DNA of 64,000 bases from Nigrospora sphaerica (Eukaryota; Ascomycota; Sordariomycetes; Amphisphaeriales; Apiosporaceae), in NCBI GenBank assembly GCA_018287875.1, contig JAGVVL010000029.1, positions 620,001 to 684,000 on the forward strand, written 5' to 3'. Position numbers and translations under genes: made by a program. The notes under the pieces were generated by a model. That model saw only the letters and a list, made by a program, of their open reading frames with translations, was not told the DNA's origin and made no database searches. Each line of letters opens with the position of its first letter. Positions within the stretch are counted from its first letter, which is position 1. Shown piece after piece: positions 11,245 through 21,487 of this stretch.

Positions 11245-12026
11245 ATGGGACAAAAAGTTCATCCTAAGGGTATTCGTTTAGGCATTACTGCAGATTGGAA
11301 TGCAAAATGGTATGCTCATCCGCGGGATTATGCGAAAAAAGTAAAAATTGATTTATTAGTTCGTTCTTATTTAGAAAAAGAACTAAAATCTGCAGGCGTT
11401 AGTGCTATTTTTATTGCATTTACGACTAAGGAATCTGTTGTCGGCGCTACTAAAGAGAAAAACCAGTTAGCTAATATTACCGCTCGTGTTGCTAGACCAG
11501 GTATGGTGATTGGAAAAAGGGTGGTGCGGTAGAGCGGATGAAAAAAGAATTAGAAGCGCTGATCGGGATGACTGTATATTTAGCCATACAAGAAGTTAGA
11601 AAACCTGAAATAGACGCTAAATTGATTGGAGAAAATATTGCCAATCAATTAGTAAGACGTATTAATCATCGACGAGCGATTAAAAAGGCAGAAGATGTGG
11701 CGATGAGTATGGGTGCTTTAGGAGTGAAGGTGATTATTTCAGGCCGATTAGGTGGTACTGAAATTGCAAGACGAGAAATATATCAAAAAGGTAGTGTTCC
11801 ATTACATACTTTTTCAAAATTTATTGATTATGCTCAAGCCACTGCTCAAACAGCATCAGGTAAGGTAGGGATTATCGTTTATGTCCATACTAAAGTTAGT
11901 AATCAAAGAGGAGCGAATGTGCGTACAGAAGCTGTAGAGCCAAAATTCAATCGCAATGCTTCAAGCCATAACCGAAACTTTAGGTCTGCTCCCAAACGGG
12001 ATAATAAAGGAAATTCTCCACGATAA
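11245..12026 (+). CDS. rpsC: 30S ribosomal protein S3
   Basis: mRNA-entry-tunnel protein with a KH domain. It starts MGQKVHPKGIRLGI. The frame breaks near 11517 at a run of five A; six restore the KH-motif IGKKGGAVERMKKELE, where the break otherwise creates a stop. The second half has the S3 C-terminal domain (VIISGRLGGTEIARRE). Corrected length is about 260 residues against about 233 in E. coli; the excess is an Asn/Arg-rich C-terminal tail. Confidence 0.95.
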
Positions 12027-12059
12027 AGTAGTATACTTCTTGATTAGAAAATAAATGTT

Positions 12060-12473
12060 ATGTTACAACCTAAGCAAACAAAATACCGCAAACAATTTAA
12101 GGGGCGCAACCGAGGAGTTGCTACACGAGGAACCGAAGTATCTTTTGGTCAATTTGGTTTAAAAGCAATTTCTTCTGGTTTTATTACCTCTAGACAGATA
12201 GAAGCTGGTCGTCGAGTTATTTCAAGACGTATTAAACGAAGTGGTAGTATTTGGATTCGGTTATTTCCGGATAAACCGATTACTAAAAAGCCAGCTGAAG
12301 TTAGACAAGGTAAAGGAAAAGGTCCTGTTGACCATTGGGCAGCAGTGGTTCCCCGCGGTCGTGTTGTTTATGAGATGGCAGGGGTTTCTCGTGAACTAGC
12401 TGAAGAAGCATTAAAGCTCGCTGGAGATAAACTTCCATTTCAAACACGTTTTGTAACACGTACGATACTATAA
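12060..12473 (+). CDS. rplP: 50S ribosomal protein L16
   Basis: Protein of the A-site finger region and of late 50S assembly. Intact at 137 residues. Diagnostic blocks are [40 protein letters not shown] and [14 protein letters not shown]. The stop overlaps the next start as TAATG, so rplP and rpmC are probably coupled. Confidence 0.97.
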   Translation: MLQPKQTKYRKQFKGRNRGVATRGTEVSFGQFGLKAISSGFITSRQIEAGRRVISRRIKRSGSIWIRLFPDKPITKKPAEVRQGKGKGPVDHWAAVVPRGRVVYEMAGVSRELAEEALKLAGDKLPFQTRFVTRTIL

Positions 12474-12661
12474 TGAAAGCACAAGAATTAAGACAACTCT
12501 CTAAAGAAGAGTTAATAAGTAATAAGATAAAACTTATGCGAGAGAAGTTAGAATTGTTGGTTCTTAAGAAAAATCATCAATTGAAACAAACACACAGACT
12601 ACGTATGGTTAAGCGTAACATCGCGCAACTCAATACTATTATTGGTACTAGCACATTATGA
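12473..12661 (+). CDS. rpmC: 50S ribosomal protein L29
   Basis: Small two-helix protein at the tunnel exit. It is 62 residues, starts [14 protein letters not shown] and ends with the conserved pattern RMVKRNIAQLNTII. It is overlapped by rplP (TAATG) and by rpsQ (ATGA). The size and place between L16 and S17 fit exactly. Confidence 0.94.
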   Translation: MKAQELRQLSKEELISNKIKLMREKLELLVLKKNHQLKQTHRLRMVKRNIAQLNTIIGTSTL

Positions 12662-12918
12662 GTGAAATAGTTAAGAAGCCCCGCACTTTAACGGTTCAGG
12701 TAATTAGTAATCGAATGGACAAGACGGTAGTTGCCTCCATCGAGAAAAAGGTTCCCCATCCTAAATATGGGAAGTATATAAAGCGTCGTACTAAAATATT
12801 TGTACATGACCCCGAGAATAGTGCAAAAATTGGGGATATAATTATCGTAACGCCTAGTCGACCTCTGTCTAAAAAGAAACATTGGCTATTAGTGCAAGTG
12901 ATGAAGAAGGAGGCTTAA
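12658..12918 (+). CDS. rpsQ: 30S ribosomal protein S17
   Basis: Primary 16S rRNA-binding OB-fold protein. It is 86 residues with the signature [21 protein letters not shown] and [22 protein letters not shown]. It starts four bases inside rpmC and ends five bases before rplN. Nothing unusual is visible. Confidence 0.96.
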   Translation: MSEIVKKPRTLTVQVISNRMDKTVVASIEKKVPHPKYGKYIKRRTKIFVHDPENSAKIGDIIIVTPSRPLSKKKHWLLVQVMKKEA

Positions 12919-12923
12919 GCAAT

Positions 12924-13289
12924 ATGATTCAAATGCAAACGAAACTCCTAGTGGCAGATAATAGTGGAGCCAAGTTAGTTAAATGTATTAAAGTGTTAGG
13001 TGGTAGCCATCGCCGTTATGCTCGTATTGGAGATGTCATTAAGATTAGTATCCAAGAAGCCTTACCTCGAACTAAAGTTCAAGCAGGTAAAGTTTTTAAT
13101 GCAGTGGTAGTAAGAGCCCGTTCCGGTGTACGCCGCAAAGACGGTATGACACTAAAATTTGGAACGAATGCAGTGGCTTTATTAGATGATCAGTTACAAT
13201 TAATTGGTACCCGAATTAATGGGCCTGCTCCGCATGAGTTACGTAAACGGTTTATGAAGTTAATTTCCTTAGCAAGAACAGTAGTATAG
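12924..13289 (+). CDS. rplN: 50S ribosomal protein L14
   Basis: Large-subunit protein at the inter-subunit bridge and the site bound by RsfS. The start is ATG at 12924 ([17 protein letters not shown]). An upstream in-frame ATG at 12882 lies inside rpsQ and would add a non-homologous segment. The body contains [17 protein letters not shown] and [14 protein letters not shown]. Length is 121 residues, the standard size. Confidence 0.96.
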   Translation: MIQMQTKLLVADNSGAKLVKCIKVLGGSHRRYARIGDVIKISIQEALPRTKVQAGKVFNAVVVRARSGVRRKDGMTLKFGTNAVALLDDQLQLIGTRINGPAPHELRKRFMKLISLARTVV

Positions 13290-13300
13290 TAGTAAAAATT

Positions 13301-13635
13301 ATGAATAGGATTAAGGTAGGTGATACAGTTGTAGTCATCTCAGGCAACGATAAAAACAGGCAAGGTAAAGTACTACGTCTTTTTAATAAACGTCAATCCG
13401 CGCTTGTAGAAAACATTAATATTTTGAAAAAATGTACTCGCGCTAACCCTAGTCAAGGAATAACAGGGGTATTATCTCTCAAGAGTTCCCTATTGCATTA
13501 TCTAAGCTAATGCTCTATAACCCTACTTTAAATGCAAAAGATAAAGTTAGCATTAAAACCATCTCGGATAAGCGAGTAAGATGCTTTCGATCCAATGGCG
13601 AAGTAGTTGATATACAAATGAAGAGTGAATCATGA
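13301..13635 (+). CDS. rplX: 50S ribosomal protein L24
   Basis: Assembly-initiating KOW-domain protein. It starts MNRIKVGDTVVVISGNDKNRQGKV, the KOW motif. The frame breaks near 13466: five G instead of four continue QGITGGIISQEFPIALSKLML to a TGA at 13633-13635. That stop overlaps the rplE start (ATGA), which confirms the repair. Corrected length is about 111 residues. Confidence 0.94.
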
Positions 13636-14168
13636 GTCCTTCCATAGTAGCATCACTATATAGTGATCAAGTATTACCCCAATTAAAAGAAAAACTTCAA
13701 GTAAAGATTCCTCCGCGTTTAGTGAAGGTAGTTTTAAACATGGGAGTAGGGAAAGCCGCTTCTAATAAAAAATATTTAGAAACTGCTTTAGAAACCATGT
13801 CACGTATTGCAGGTCAAAAACCAATACAGACTAAAGCGCGAAAGTCGGAATCTGGATTTGGTATTAGAACAGGATGGCCAATCGGATGTAAGGTAACCTT
13901 ACGTCGAGAAAATATGTATCATTTTTTAGATCGGCTATTGCATGTGGTCATACCTCGTATCCATGATTTTTCTGGTTTAAATCCAAACTCTTTCGATAAT
14001 GAAGGCAACTACACCATCGGTCTTAAAGATTGTTTGGCGTTTCCTGAGTGTGATATTGAACAAGAAAGGATAGGATTAGATATTACTATCGTAACCAGTG
14101 CAACTTGTGATAAGGCAGCGCATTTACTGTTGTCTTCATTAGGTTTTCCTTTTAAAAAGAAAAATTAA
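13632..14168 (+). CDS. rplE: 50S ribosomal protein L5
   Basis: 5S-rRNA-binding protein. Intact at 178 residues with PPRLVKVVLNMGVGKAASNKK, QKPIQTKARKSESGFGIRTG and CKVTLRRENMYHFLDRL. The end IVTSATCDKAAHLLLSSLGFPFKK is typical. It is overlapped by four bases with rplX. No anomalies. Confidence 0.97.
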   Translation: MSPSIVASLYSDQVLPQLKEKLQVKIPPRLVKVVLNMGVGKAASNKKYLETALETMSRIAGQKPIQTKARKSESGFGIRTGWPIGCKVTLRRENMYHFLDRLLHVVIPRIHDFSGLNPNSFDNEGNYTIGLKDCLAFPECDIEQERIGLDITIVTSATCDKAAHLLLSSLGFPFKKKN

Positions 14169-14177
14169 AGGTATAAC

Positions 14178-14482
14178 GTGGCAAAGAAAAGTATTATTTA
14201 TAGACAAAAGAAAAGAGAACATTTGGTAGAGCGGTTTGCTGAAAAGCGAAAAGCACTGAAAGAAGCAGCCTATGATCTTACTAACTCTCCAAAGGTGAGA
14301 TGGGAAGCACAAAAAAGCTACAAAAAATGCCAAAAGACTCTTCTCCAGTCAGACTGCGTAATCGCTGCCAGTTAACAGGTAGAGGTCGTGGTGTTTATCG
14401 TATGTTTGGTTTATCTCGCTCTGTATTACGTTTCCATGCTATGCGTGGAGAGTTGCCGGGTATCATGAAATCCAGTTGGTAG
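14178..14482 (+). CDS. rpsN: 30S ribosomal protein S14
   Basis: Head protein of the long, zinc-free S14 type. The start codon is GTG at 14178 ([20 protein letters not shown]). The frame breaks near 14317 in a run of six A; seven give [21 protein letters not shown] and then [19 protein letters not shown], the canonical C-terminal half. Corrected length is 101 residues, exactly normal. Confidence 0.95.
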
Positions 14483-14491
14483 TTATTATTT

Positions 14492-14871
14492 ATGAGTTTA
14501 CAAGATCCAATTGCTGATATGTTTTCTCGCATTAAAAATGCGCAGGCAATGAAAAAAAGCAAGTGATAATGCCTTCTTCTAAGGTAAAATTGAGTATTGC
14601 TAAAGTATTGCTAAACGAAGGTTACATTGAAAAGGTAGAAGTTACTGAAGATAAAAAACCTAACTTGACCATTACTTTGCGTTATTACCAAGGGAAACCA
14701 GTTATTGGTTTATTAAAACGATTTAGTTCACCCGGATGTAGAGTATATCGGGGTGCAAAGAATCTGCCTCGAGTGATGGGTGGTGTGGGTATCTCGATTG
14801 TTTCTACTTCTCAAAAAGGAGTAGTAAGTGGACGGGTAGCTCATGCTAACCGAATGGGGGAGAAATTTTAG
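14492..14871 (+). CDS. rpsH: 30S ribosomal protein S8
   Basis: 16S rRNA central-domain binder and, in E. coli, the spc-operon repressor. It starts MSLQDPIADMFSRIKNAQAM at 14492. The frame breaks near 14558 (seven A for eight), and the rest reads KKKQVIMPSSKVKLSIAKVLL. The C-terminal signature GVGISIVSTSQKGV is present. Corrected length is about 126 residues. Confidence 0.95.
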
Positions 14872-14889
14872 GATTAGTTGCTTAATATT

Positions 14890-15423
14890 ATGTCTAGAGT
14901 TGCAAAGAAGCCAATATCAATACCTAAGCAAGTTACGGTTGAAATTCTTGAAAAGATAGTACAAGTTAAGGGCCCATTAGGGCAATTATCTCGTTCTATT
15001 CCTGAAAATATATCCGTAACCTTAGAAAACGATTTACTACAAATATCAGCTACATCAGACGATAAAAACACTCGTGCTCAATCAGGAACATTGAGAGCCG
15101 ATTTGTTTAACCACGTCAAAGGCGTTTCTGAAGGATTTTCTTCTACATTGGTTTTAGTTAAAGTCGGAGCAAATGCGCAGATAGATGGAAACTTTTTAGT
15201 TATAAAGATTGGGTATTCTAATCCTAAGTATTTTCCTATCGAGCAAGATGTAACCATTACTACCCCTACTTCTACTGAAATCCTTATTAAAGGAATCAAT
15301 ATCCAGCGAGTCAAGCAGGTAGCTGCTAAAATAATTGAAATTCGTCCTCCTGAAGTATATAAAGGAACGGGTATTTTAAAGCAAGGGCAACGTATTAAGT
15401 TAAAAGCTGCTAAAAAGAAATAA
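14890..15423 (+). CDS. rplF: 50S ribosomal protein L6
   Basis: Protein at the base of the L7/L12 stalk. The start MSRVAKKPISIPKQV is at 14890; the in-frame ATG 12 bases upstream adds a non-homologous MLNI. Two L6 repeats are visible, the second ending with IEIRPPEVYKGTGI. At 177 residues it has the usual size, and the frame is intact. Confidence 0.96.
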   Translation: MSRVAKKPISIPKQVTVEILEKIVQVKGPLGQLSRSIPENISVTLENDLLQISATSDDKNTRAQSGTLRADLFNHVKGVSEGFSSTLVLVKVGANAQIDGNFLVIKIGYSNPKYFPIEQDVTITTPTSTEILIKGINIQRVKQVAAKIIEIRPPEVYKGTGILKQGQRIKLKAAKKK

Positions 15424-15444
15424 ATCAACTGTGATAAATATTAT

Positions 15445-15807
15445 ATGTTAAGTAAATTAACTAAAAGAAAACGCCGTAGTGTAAAGACAAGAGCAATTAT
15501 TCGGAAGAGTGGACGGCCTAGAGTATCCATTCATCGAAGTCTTAAACATTTTTATGCCCAGTTAATTGTTACCGGTGAAAATGGAGATCGAGTATTAGCC
15601 AGTGCCTCTAGTCTAGATAAGGCAGTAAAGGCATCCAATCCGACAGGCAACAATGTAGAGTTAGCTAAAAAAGTGGGACAAGTGTTGGCTGAAAGAGTCA
15701 TTGCATTAAATATTAAGCAAGTTGCATTAGACAGGTCAGGACATCAGTACCATACTCGATTGAAGGCCTTTAAAGCATCTGCAGAAAATGTAGGTCTAAT
15801 TTTTTAA
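15445..15807 (+). CDS. rplR: 50S ribosomal protein L18
   Basis: 5S-rRNA-binding protein. It is 120 residues with the pattern RPRVSIHRSLKHFYAQLI, then VLASASSLDKAVK, and ends LDRSGHQYHTRLKAFKASAENVGLIF. The usual tyrosine-histidine-glycine motif DR.G..YHGRVKA is changed to YHTRLKA. Intact and in the standard spc-operon position. Confidence 0.95.
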   Translation: MLSKLTKRKRRSVKTRAIIRKSGRPRVSIHRSLKHFYAQLIVTGENGDRVLASASSLDKAVKASNPTGNNVELAKKVGQVLAERVIALNIKQVALDRSGHQYHTRLKAFKASAENVGLIF

Positions 15808-15828
15808 TTGTAATTATAGTCAACCAAG

Positions 15829-16335
15829 ATGTCAGTTGTTGAACAAGTAACTAAAAGTGATGGATATAAAGAGCGAGCAATTGGTAGACCATCTCGCTAT
15901 TCTAAAACTACTAAAGGCGGAAGAATCCTAAAATATGGAGTTGCGGTAGTCGTTGGAGACGGAAAAGGCCATATTGGATTTGGTAAAAGATCTGCACGTG
16001 AAGTTGCAGTCGCTATGCCAAAAGCCTTGGAAAGAGCAAGACGCGATATGTTACATGTGCCTTTGCATAATGATACGATCCATCATCGAGTAGAGGCAAC
16101 CTATGGGGCAACGAAGGTGATTATTTTACCTGCAAAAAGCACAGGTATTATTGCAGGTGGCCCAATGCGTGCTATTTTTGAAGTGATAGGCGTTAAACAT
16201 GTCGTATCCAAAATTATTGGTTCTAGAAATCCTACCAATGTAGTACGAGCAACATTAAAAGCATTGGAGGCTATCAATACACCTCAAGTAATAAAAGATA
16301 AAAGAAAAAGAATGAGGGAAAATAGCCATGAATAA
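15829..16335 (+). CDS. rpsE: 30S ribosomal protein S5
   Basis: Decoding-accuracy protein. It is 168 residues with RPSRYSKTTKGGRILKYGVAVVVGDGKGHIGFG and ILPAKSTGIIAGGPMRAIFEVIGV, the two diagnostic blocks. The C-terminal end overlaps rpmD by eight bases. The frame is intact. Confidence 0.96.
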   Translation: MSVVEQVTKSDGYKERAIGRPSRYSKTTKGGRILKYGVAVVVGDGKGHIGFGKRSAREVAVAMPKALERARRDMLHVPLHNDTIHHRVEATYGATKVIILPAKSTGIIAGGPMRAIFEVIGVKHVVSKIIGSRNPTNVVRATLKALEAINTPQVIKDKRKRMRENSHE

Positions 16336-16534
16336 GAATGCAGATTTAGGTACTTCTCAACGATTAAAAATTACATTAGTACGTAGTGCTTCAGGAAGAA
16401 TTCCAAAGCACACAGCGACTCTTGCATCAATGGGATTAAGGCGCATTGGCCAAAGTGTTAGCTTGCCTAATAATCCAGCGACGCTTGGTATGATAAATTC
16501 TGTTAACTATCTTGTGAAAGCCGAAAGAGAATAA
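16328..16534 (+). CDS. rpmD: 50S ribosomal protein L30
   Basis: Small L30 of 68 residues. It shows LKITLVRSASGRIPKHTATL and LGLRRIGQ-type residues (MGLRRIGQSVSLPNNP). It begins inside the rpsE stop region and ends two bases before rplO. Alphaproteobacteria often lack this gene from the cluster, so its presence fits a gammaproteobacterium. Confidence 0.92.
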   Translation: MNKNADLGTSQRLKITLVRSASGRIPKHTATLASMGLRRIGQSVSLPNNPATLGMINSVNYLVKAERE

Positions 16535-16536
16535 TA

Positions 16537-16980
16537 ATGACAAATCTAGCACTTAATAATATCAAACCTGCGAAAGGTGCTAAAACGGCATCTAAACGAT
16601 TAGGTAGAGGTATAGGTTCTACCTGGGGAAAAACAGCAGGTCGAGGACATAAAGGTCAACACGCGCGCAAGGGCGGTTACCATAAAATAGGTTTTGAAGG
16701 AGGGCAAACTCCATTACAACGTTCATTACGCAAGTTTGGGTTTCGCTCTGCTAAACAATTAAAAACCGCAGAAATACGTCTTGGTGAGCTTGAACAGTTA
16801 TCTGACCAAATTATTACGCTTGAACTTCTGAAAACAAAAGGTTTGGTCAATAAAAATATTCAGTGGGTTAAGGTAATTAATACAGGTAGTATTACAAAGC
16901 CGATTACAATAAAAGGCATATCTGTCACCAAGGGTGCTCAAAGTACTATTGAATCGCTCAAAGGTAATGTAGAAAGCTAA
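16537..16980 (+). CDS. rplO: 50S ribosomal protein L15
   Basis: Large-subunit assembly protein of 147 residues. The glycine-rich N-terminus KRLGRGIGSTWGKTAGRGHKGQ and GFEGGQTPLQRSLRKFGF are diagnostic. The C-terminal half is diverged but keeps ITKPITIKGISVTKGAQ. It is followed directly by secY. Confidence 0.96.
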   Translation: MTNLALNNIKPAKGAKTASKRLGRGIGSTWGKTAGRGHKGQHARKGGYHKIGFEGGQTPLQRSLRKFGFRSAKQLKTAEIRLGELEQLSDQIITLELLKTKGLVNKNIQWVKVINTGSITKPITIKGISVTKGAQSTIESLKGNVES

Positions 16981-16981
16981 T

Positions 16982-18314
16982 ATGTCTAATGCTTCATTTG
17001 CGATACCGTCTTTCAATTTAAGCGGTCTACAAAAACTAAGAAAGCGTTTGGTTTTCTCGGTATTAGCATTAGTTATTTACCGATTAGGTTCATATATTAC
17101 TATTCCTGGTTTAGATTTAGAACGTCTTGCGTTTATATTAAATCAATCAGGTAGTACTTTTATGGGGCGCTTAATGACACAGGCTAATATGTTGTCTGGA
17201 GGCTCATTATTAAAATGTACTATTTTCTCGCTAGGCCTAACGCCCTATATTACGGTATCTATTATTATACATACCTTATCCTTCTTAGTACCTCATCTAG
17301 AGCGTCTCAAAAAGAAGGCGAAGCAGGGCGTCGGAAAATAAATCAATATACTCGCTATGGGACCATCATCGCTGCTATCGTTATGAGTATTGGGCAAGCA
17401 CTGCCTTTAGTTTACTATGGCGTAATTATTGACCCTATTAGTTTTTATGTAGTGGGTATATTAACTTGGGTAGCCGGTGCAGCCTTTTTAATGTGGTTAG
17501 GTGACCAAATTACAGCTCATGGGATAGGTAACGGAAGTTCATTAATTATTTTTGCAGGTATTTTATCTGGTCTGCCTTCTTCTGCTGTTCGGTTAATAGA
17601 GCAAGTTAGACAAAATCAAATTTCTCCTTTTGTATTTGCGTTCATTATTATCACGATAGTACTACTAACCAGTTTTGTAATTTTTGTAGAAAGAGCGCAA
17701 CGAAAAATTACTATTAATTACCCACAGCGACAGCAAGGGCGTCATATGTATGCCGCTCAATCTAGTCATCTGCCACTTAAGATTAATATGGCTGGAATTA
17801 TGCCTGCTATTTTTTCCTATAATATTATAGGCCTACCTGGCATGTTATTAGAGTGGTCGGGAGTAAATCAAACCTATCCATTTTTTCAAAAAGTTAGTAT
17901 GTTATGTTCGCCTGGTCAACCTCTCTATATGGTGATGTTAGCTATTGCTATTACTTTCTTTTGTTTTTTCTATACGGCCTTAGATTATAATCCTAGAGAA
18001 ATGGCAGATAATTTAAGAAAGTCAGGGGCTTTTATTCCGGGTGTTCGACCAGGCATACAAAGTGAACAATATATTGATAAATTAATGACTCGTTTAACGG
18101 TGGTGGGTACTATTTACTTGCTATCCTTGGTATTATTGCCTGATATTGTTATGATGAGTCTGAAAATCCCTTTTGCTTTTGGGGTAGCGCACTTCTTATT
18201 ATAGTAGGAGTGGTCATAGAGATCATTGGGCAAGTTCAATCCTTGTTAATGTCTCAGCAATATGAAGCGCTTTTGAAAAAAGCAGGATTAAAAAATAATC
18301 TTCCTATTCGGTAA
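16982..18314 (+). CDS. secY: preprotein translocase channel subunit SecY
   Basis: Inner-membrane protein-conducting channel with ten expected membrane segments. The N-terminus reads LQKLRKRLVFSVLALVIYRLGSYI. Two frame breaks are visible. Near 17312 one A is missing, and repair gives LERLKKEGEAGRRKINQYTRYGT, the universal cytoplasmic loop. Near 18183 one G is missing, and repair gives FAFGGTSLLIIVGVVIEIIGQVQS, the last membrane segment. Corrected length is 444 residues, the E. coli size. Confidence 0.96.
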
Positions 18315-18326
18315 AAGTTCTAAGTT

Positions 18327-18440
18327 ATGAAAGTTAAAGCATCTGTTAAACCAATTTGTAAGGATTGTAAAGTTATCAAGAGAGCAGGCGTACTTTATGT
18401 ATGTTGTGTAAATGCTAAGCATAAGCAACGACAAGGGTAA
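18327..18440 (+). CDS. rpmJ: 50S ribosomal protein L36
   Basis: Short 37-residue protein starting [15 protein letters not shown] and ending NAKHKQRQG. Two CxxC-like pairs survive partly: CKDC is present and the later residues are CC...KHKQRQG, so the zinc-ribbon pattern is close to the usual C..C...C....H. It lies between secY and rpsM, the standard location. Too short for usual ORF cut-offs. Confidence 0.92.
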   Translation: MKVKASVKPICKDCKVIKRAGVLYVCCVNAKHKQRQG

Positions 18441-18514
18441 AGATTGAAGTAATATCGGCTTTAGATTAGAATACTTTACTTTATATTTATTAGTAGACAA
18501 TTTTAAATTAAATT

Positions 18515-18886
18515 ATGGCAAAGGTTGTTAGAATTGGTGGAATAAATATTCCCACCCATAAACATATTGTAATTGCGTTAGCAACTTCTATTTTTGGAAT
18601 AGGTATGACTCGCGCAATGAAAATATGTCAGGCGGTCAATATAGACCCATCTACCAAAGCAATGGATGTCTCTGAACCTTTGCTTGATGCGATTCGAACC
18701 GAAGTTGGCAAATACACCATAGAAGGTGATTTGAGAAGAGAAATTGCCACTAACATTAGACGGTTAGAGATGATCAAATGCTATCGCGGCATAAGGCATC
18801 TTCGCAAATTACCAGTTCGAGGACAAAGAACTCGAACCAATGCTCGTACTCGTAAAGGTGTACGTAAAGTAGTTCATAAGAAATAA
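18515..18886 (+). CDS. rpsM: 30S ribosomal protein S13
   Basis: Head protein that contacts the P-site tRNA; first gene of the alpha operon. It is 123 residues with [26 protein letters not shown] and the tail [25 protein letters not shown]. Intact. A 74-base gap after rpmJ separates it from the spc genes and may hold a promoter. Confidence 0.97.
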   Translation: MAKVVRIGGINIPTHKHIVIALATSIFGIGMTRAMKICQAVNIDPSTKAMDVSEPLLDAIRTEVGKYTIEGDLRREIATNIRRLEMIKCYRGIRHLRKLPVRGQRTRTNARTRKGVRKVVHKK

Positions 18887-18898
18887 TATAATTACAGT

Positions 18899-19315
18899 AT
18901 GACCCCATTAAAAAATAAATCTTCGAAAGCGCGTAAACGTAATAAACAAGTTGTGACAGATGGTATTTTTCATATTAATGCCTCTTTTAACAACACTTTG
19001 ATTACTGTTACCGATCGTTCCGGAAATGTTTTAACCACTGCTTCAGCTGGTACTAGCGGTTTTAAAGGCACCAGAAAAAGCACACCCTTTGCTGCTCAAA
19101 TGGCAGCGGAGAAAGTGGCAACCACTGCTCGTGATGAGCTTGGTATGAAAAATATTATTATTTATGTTAAAGGTGCAGGATTAGGTAGAGATTCTGCGGC
19201 TAGAGCTCTCGCGCCTTTTGGTTTTCGAATTTTATTTATTAAAGATAAAACGCGTTTACCGCATAATGGTCCTCGTAGAAAAAAACGCGACGAGTCTAAA
19301 AAAATAGCTATTTAA
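18899..19315 (+). CDS. rpsK: 30S ribosomal protein S11
   Basis: Platform protein of 138 residues. It has the conserved GIFHINASFNNTLITVTDRSGN, the FKGTRKSTPFAAQMAAE loop and KDKTRLPHNGPRRKK (usually DVTPIPHNGCRPPKKR). The C-terminus is more charged than usual. The frame is intact. Confidence 0.96.
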   Translation: MTPLKNKSSKARKRNKQVVTDGIFHINASFNNTLITVTDRSGNVLTTASAGTSGFKGTRKSTPFAAQMAAEKVATTARDELGMKNIIIYVKGAGLGRDSAARALAPFGFRILFIKDKTRLPHNGPRRKKRDESKKIAI

Positions 19316-19333
19316 ATTGAGAGTAATATAAGT

Positions 19334-19984
19334 ATGACTAAAATAAGAAAGCCGCGGTTAAAAATAATGCGCCGGGTAGGCGGTGACCTCGGACTCATGA
19401 GTGGAATACGTGCTTTAGATACAAAAGGCAAGATTGGCACTCGCCCAGGTATGCATGGTGCTAAACGTATGCGAACCACTGTCCATGGGGATAACTTAAG
19501 AAAAAAACAGTATATACGTTATACTTATGGTATTTTAGACAAACAGTTATTTAACTACCATGAAGAAGCGATTAGGCAAATGCGAGCGCTCAGAAAAAAG
19601 GGCCAAGAAGCAGAGTATCCATTGCTTATATTACTAGAATCTCGATTAGATGTAGTCGTGTACCGTATGGGGTTGGCATCAACCATTGCCGCTGCTAGAC
19701 AATTAGTGGTTCATAAAAAAGTTTATGTGAATGAGAAAAGACAGTCTAAGCCAGGGCTTTTACTGAAACCTAACTCAGTAATAGAGGTTAAGGTAAAGGA
19801 TTCTCAAAAACCACTCATTGAAGAAGTATTAGATTTTGCAAAGAAGCATGCCAAAGCACCTGAATGGGTAAATGTAGCAGAAAACTCACTGAAGGGTACT
19901 TTTATTAGACCCCCACAAAGAGATGAACTGCCATCGGACTTGGTAAATAAAGAAAGTGAAGTTATTCAATTCTATTCTAAATAA
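19334..19984 (+). CDS. rpsD: 30S ribosomal protein S4
   Basis: Primary assembly protein of the small subunit with an S4 RNA-binding domain. It is 216 residues. The region LESRLDVVVYRMGLASTIAAARQLVVHKKVYVN is diagnostic. The N-terminal cysteine cluster of some S4 proteins is absent (zinc-free form). It lies between rpsK and rpoA as expected, and the frame is intact. Confidence 0.97.
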   Translation: MTKIRKPRLKIMRRVGGDLGLMSGIRALDTKGKIGTRPGMHGAKRMRTTVHGDNLRKKQYIRYTYGILDKQLFNYHEEAIRQMRALRKKGQEAEYPLLILLESRLDVVVYRMGLASTIAAARQLVVHKKVYVNEKRQSKPGLLLKPNSVIEVKVKDSQKPLIEEVLDFAKKHAKAPEWVNVAENSLKGTFIRPPQRDELPSDLVNKESEVIQFYSK

Positions 19985-19999
19985 AGGTTATTATTATTC

Positions 20000-21031
20000 A
20001 TGAGTACAAGTATGCTTTTAGCGCCTGCTTCTATTTCCGTTGAGGCTCAATCTAAAAATAGGTCATTAATTATACTAGAACCTTTACAAAAAGGATTTGG
20101 TCATACGTTGGGTAACGCATTAAGACGTGTTTTAATTTCTTCCTTAACTGGTTGTGCTTTAGTAGAAGCGAATATTGAGGGCGCCTTACATGAGTATGAT
20201 ACTTTAGAAGGAGTACATGAAGATGTATTAACCATCTTATTAAATTTAAGAGAAGGGGCCTTTGCACTCACAGGCAATCGAGATGAAGTCTATTTAGAGT
20301 TAGAAGCGAACGAAGTAGGACCTGTTCGATTGAGCGCTATTCAGTTACCTCATGATGTAGAAATTGCAAACCCAGAGCACGTGATTGCGCATTTAACTCA
20401 ACCCGTTAACTTGAAAATGAAGTTAAAAGTTATGCGTGGACAAGGAGAGCGCATGGCAAAAAATTATGAAATAGCGACAGAGGATAGCGAAGATAAACCG
20501 AACGAAGAACTCAATACGTTATATCTAAATGCTATTTTTAATCCAATTAAGCAAGTTAGTTATCGAGTAGAACGAGCTAGGGTAGGCGAAAATACCGATT
20601 TAGATAAGTTAGTTATCGATTTAGAAACCAACGGAACCCGAACCCCTTGGTCTGCGATAGAAGAAGCTGCTTCTATTATTTTAAACCAAGGTTTAAGTAT
20701 TATTTTAAACTTTAATCCTGCCGAGCAGCCAAATAAACAAGTTGAAGATAATGTAGTCGATCCTAACTTACTTATTCCTATCGACCGACTAGAGCTCAGT
20801 GCGCGTTCCACTAAATGTTTAAAAACAGAAGGGATTTTCTTTACAGGCGATTTAGTTACTAAAACAAAAGATGCCTTACTTTTAACACCTAATTTAGGTA
20901 AACGTTCTTTAAAAGAGATTGAAACCGCTTTAGAGTCAAAGTCTTTATCATTGGGTATGCAATTACCCAACTGGCCTCCTGAAGATCTAAGATATCCTGC
21001 AGAGGAATCAGAAGAAGAGACAGAAAACTAG
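20000..21031 (+). CDS. rpoA: RNA polymerase alpha subunit
   Basis: Scaffold for polymerase assembly (N-terminal domain) and contact point for UP elements and activators (C-terminal domain). The N-terminal domain shows [22 protein letters not shown]. The C-terminal domain shows [21 protein letters not shown] and [17 protein letters not shown], with two HhH-like helices. It is 343 residues, about 14 more than E. coli, with an acidic tail. Intact. Confidence 0.97.
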   Translation: MSTSMLLAPASISVEAQSKNRSLIILEPLQKGFGHTLGNALRRVLISSLTGCALVEANIEGALHEYDTLEGVHEDVLTILLNLREGAFALTGNRDEVYLELEANEVGPVRLSAIQLPHDVEIANPEHVIAHLTQPVNLKMKLKVMRGQGERMAKNYEIATEDSEDKPNEELNTLYLNAIFNPIKQVSYRVERARVGENTDLDKLVIDLETNGTRTPWSAIEEAASIILNQGLSIILNFNPAEQPNKQVEDNVVDPNLLIPIDRLELSARSTKCLKTEGIFFTGDLVTKTKDALLLTPNLGKRSLKEIETALESKSLSLGMQLPNWPPEDLRYPAEESEEETEN

Positions 21032-21080
21032 TTTTACAATTATTTATTATACCATATCAAAGTGCTAAGGGAGTTTAACT

Positions 21081-21431
21081 ATGCGTCATCTTAACTCAGG
21101 CAGAAAACTAGGAAGAGATAGCAGTCATCGTCGTTTAATGTTACGTAATATGAGCTGCTCACTATTACAGGCAGGTTTAATTAAAACCACTATACCCAAA
21201 GCCAAAGAATTAAGGCGAGTAGTGGAACCGATTATTACTTTAGGAAAAACAGATAGTTTAGCGCATCGACGCTTAGCATTTAATAGGCTACGTGACCGTA
21301 ATATGGTAACTAAACTATTTACAGAACTGGGACCTAAGTATCAAAGTCGACCAGGCGGATACCTTCGCATTGTAAAATGTGGTTTCAGGGCAGGTGATAG
21401 CGCGCCTATGGCGTTTGTTCAATTGGTCTAA
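21081..21431 (+). CDS. rplQ: 50S ribosomal protein L17
   Basis: Last gene of the alpha operon, 116 residues. It starts [23 protein letters not shown], the L17 signature, and ends [16 protein letters not shown] strong hairpin terminator follows 15 bases after the stop. Confidence 0.97.
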   Translation: MRHLNSGRKLGRDSSHRRLMLRNMSCSLLQAGLIKTTIPKAKELRRVVEPIITLGKTDSLAHRRLAFNRLRDRNMVTKLFTELGPKYQSRPGGYLRIVKCGFRAGDSAPMAFVQLV

Positions 21432-21446
21432 ATCAAGTAAGGCATA

Positions 21447-21487
21447 GAGCATAATCTGCTTAGATAGCAGCTATGCTCCGTGTTTTT
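21447..21487 (+). terminator. rho-independent terminator of the ribosomal operon
   Basis: GAGCATA at 21447-21453 pairs with TATGCTC at 21472-21478. An inner CTGCT/AGCAG stem lies around a TAGAT loop. CGTG and a run of five T follow. It lies directly after rplQ and just touches the stop of the convergent ankyrin gene. Confidence 0.85.
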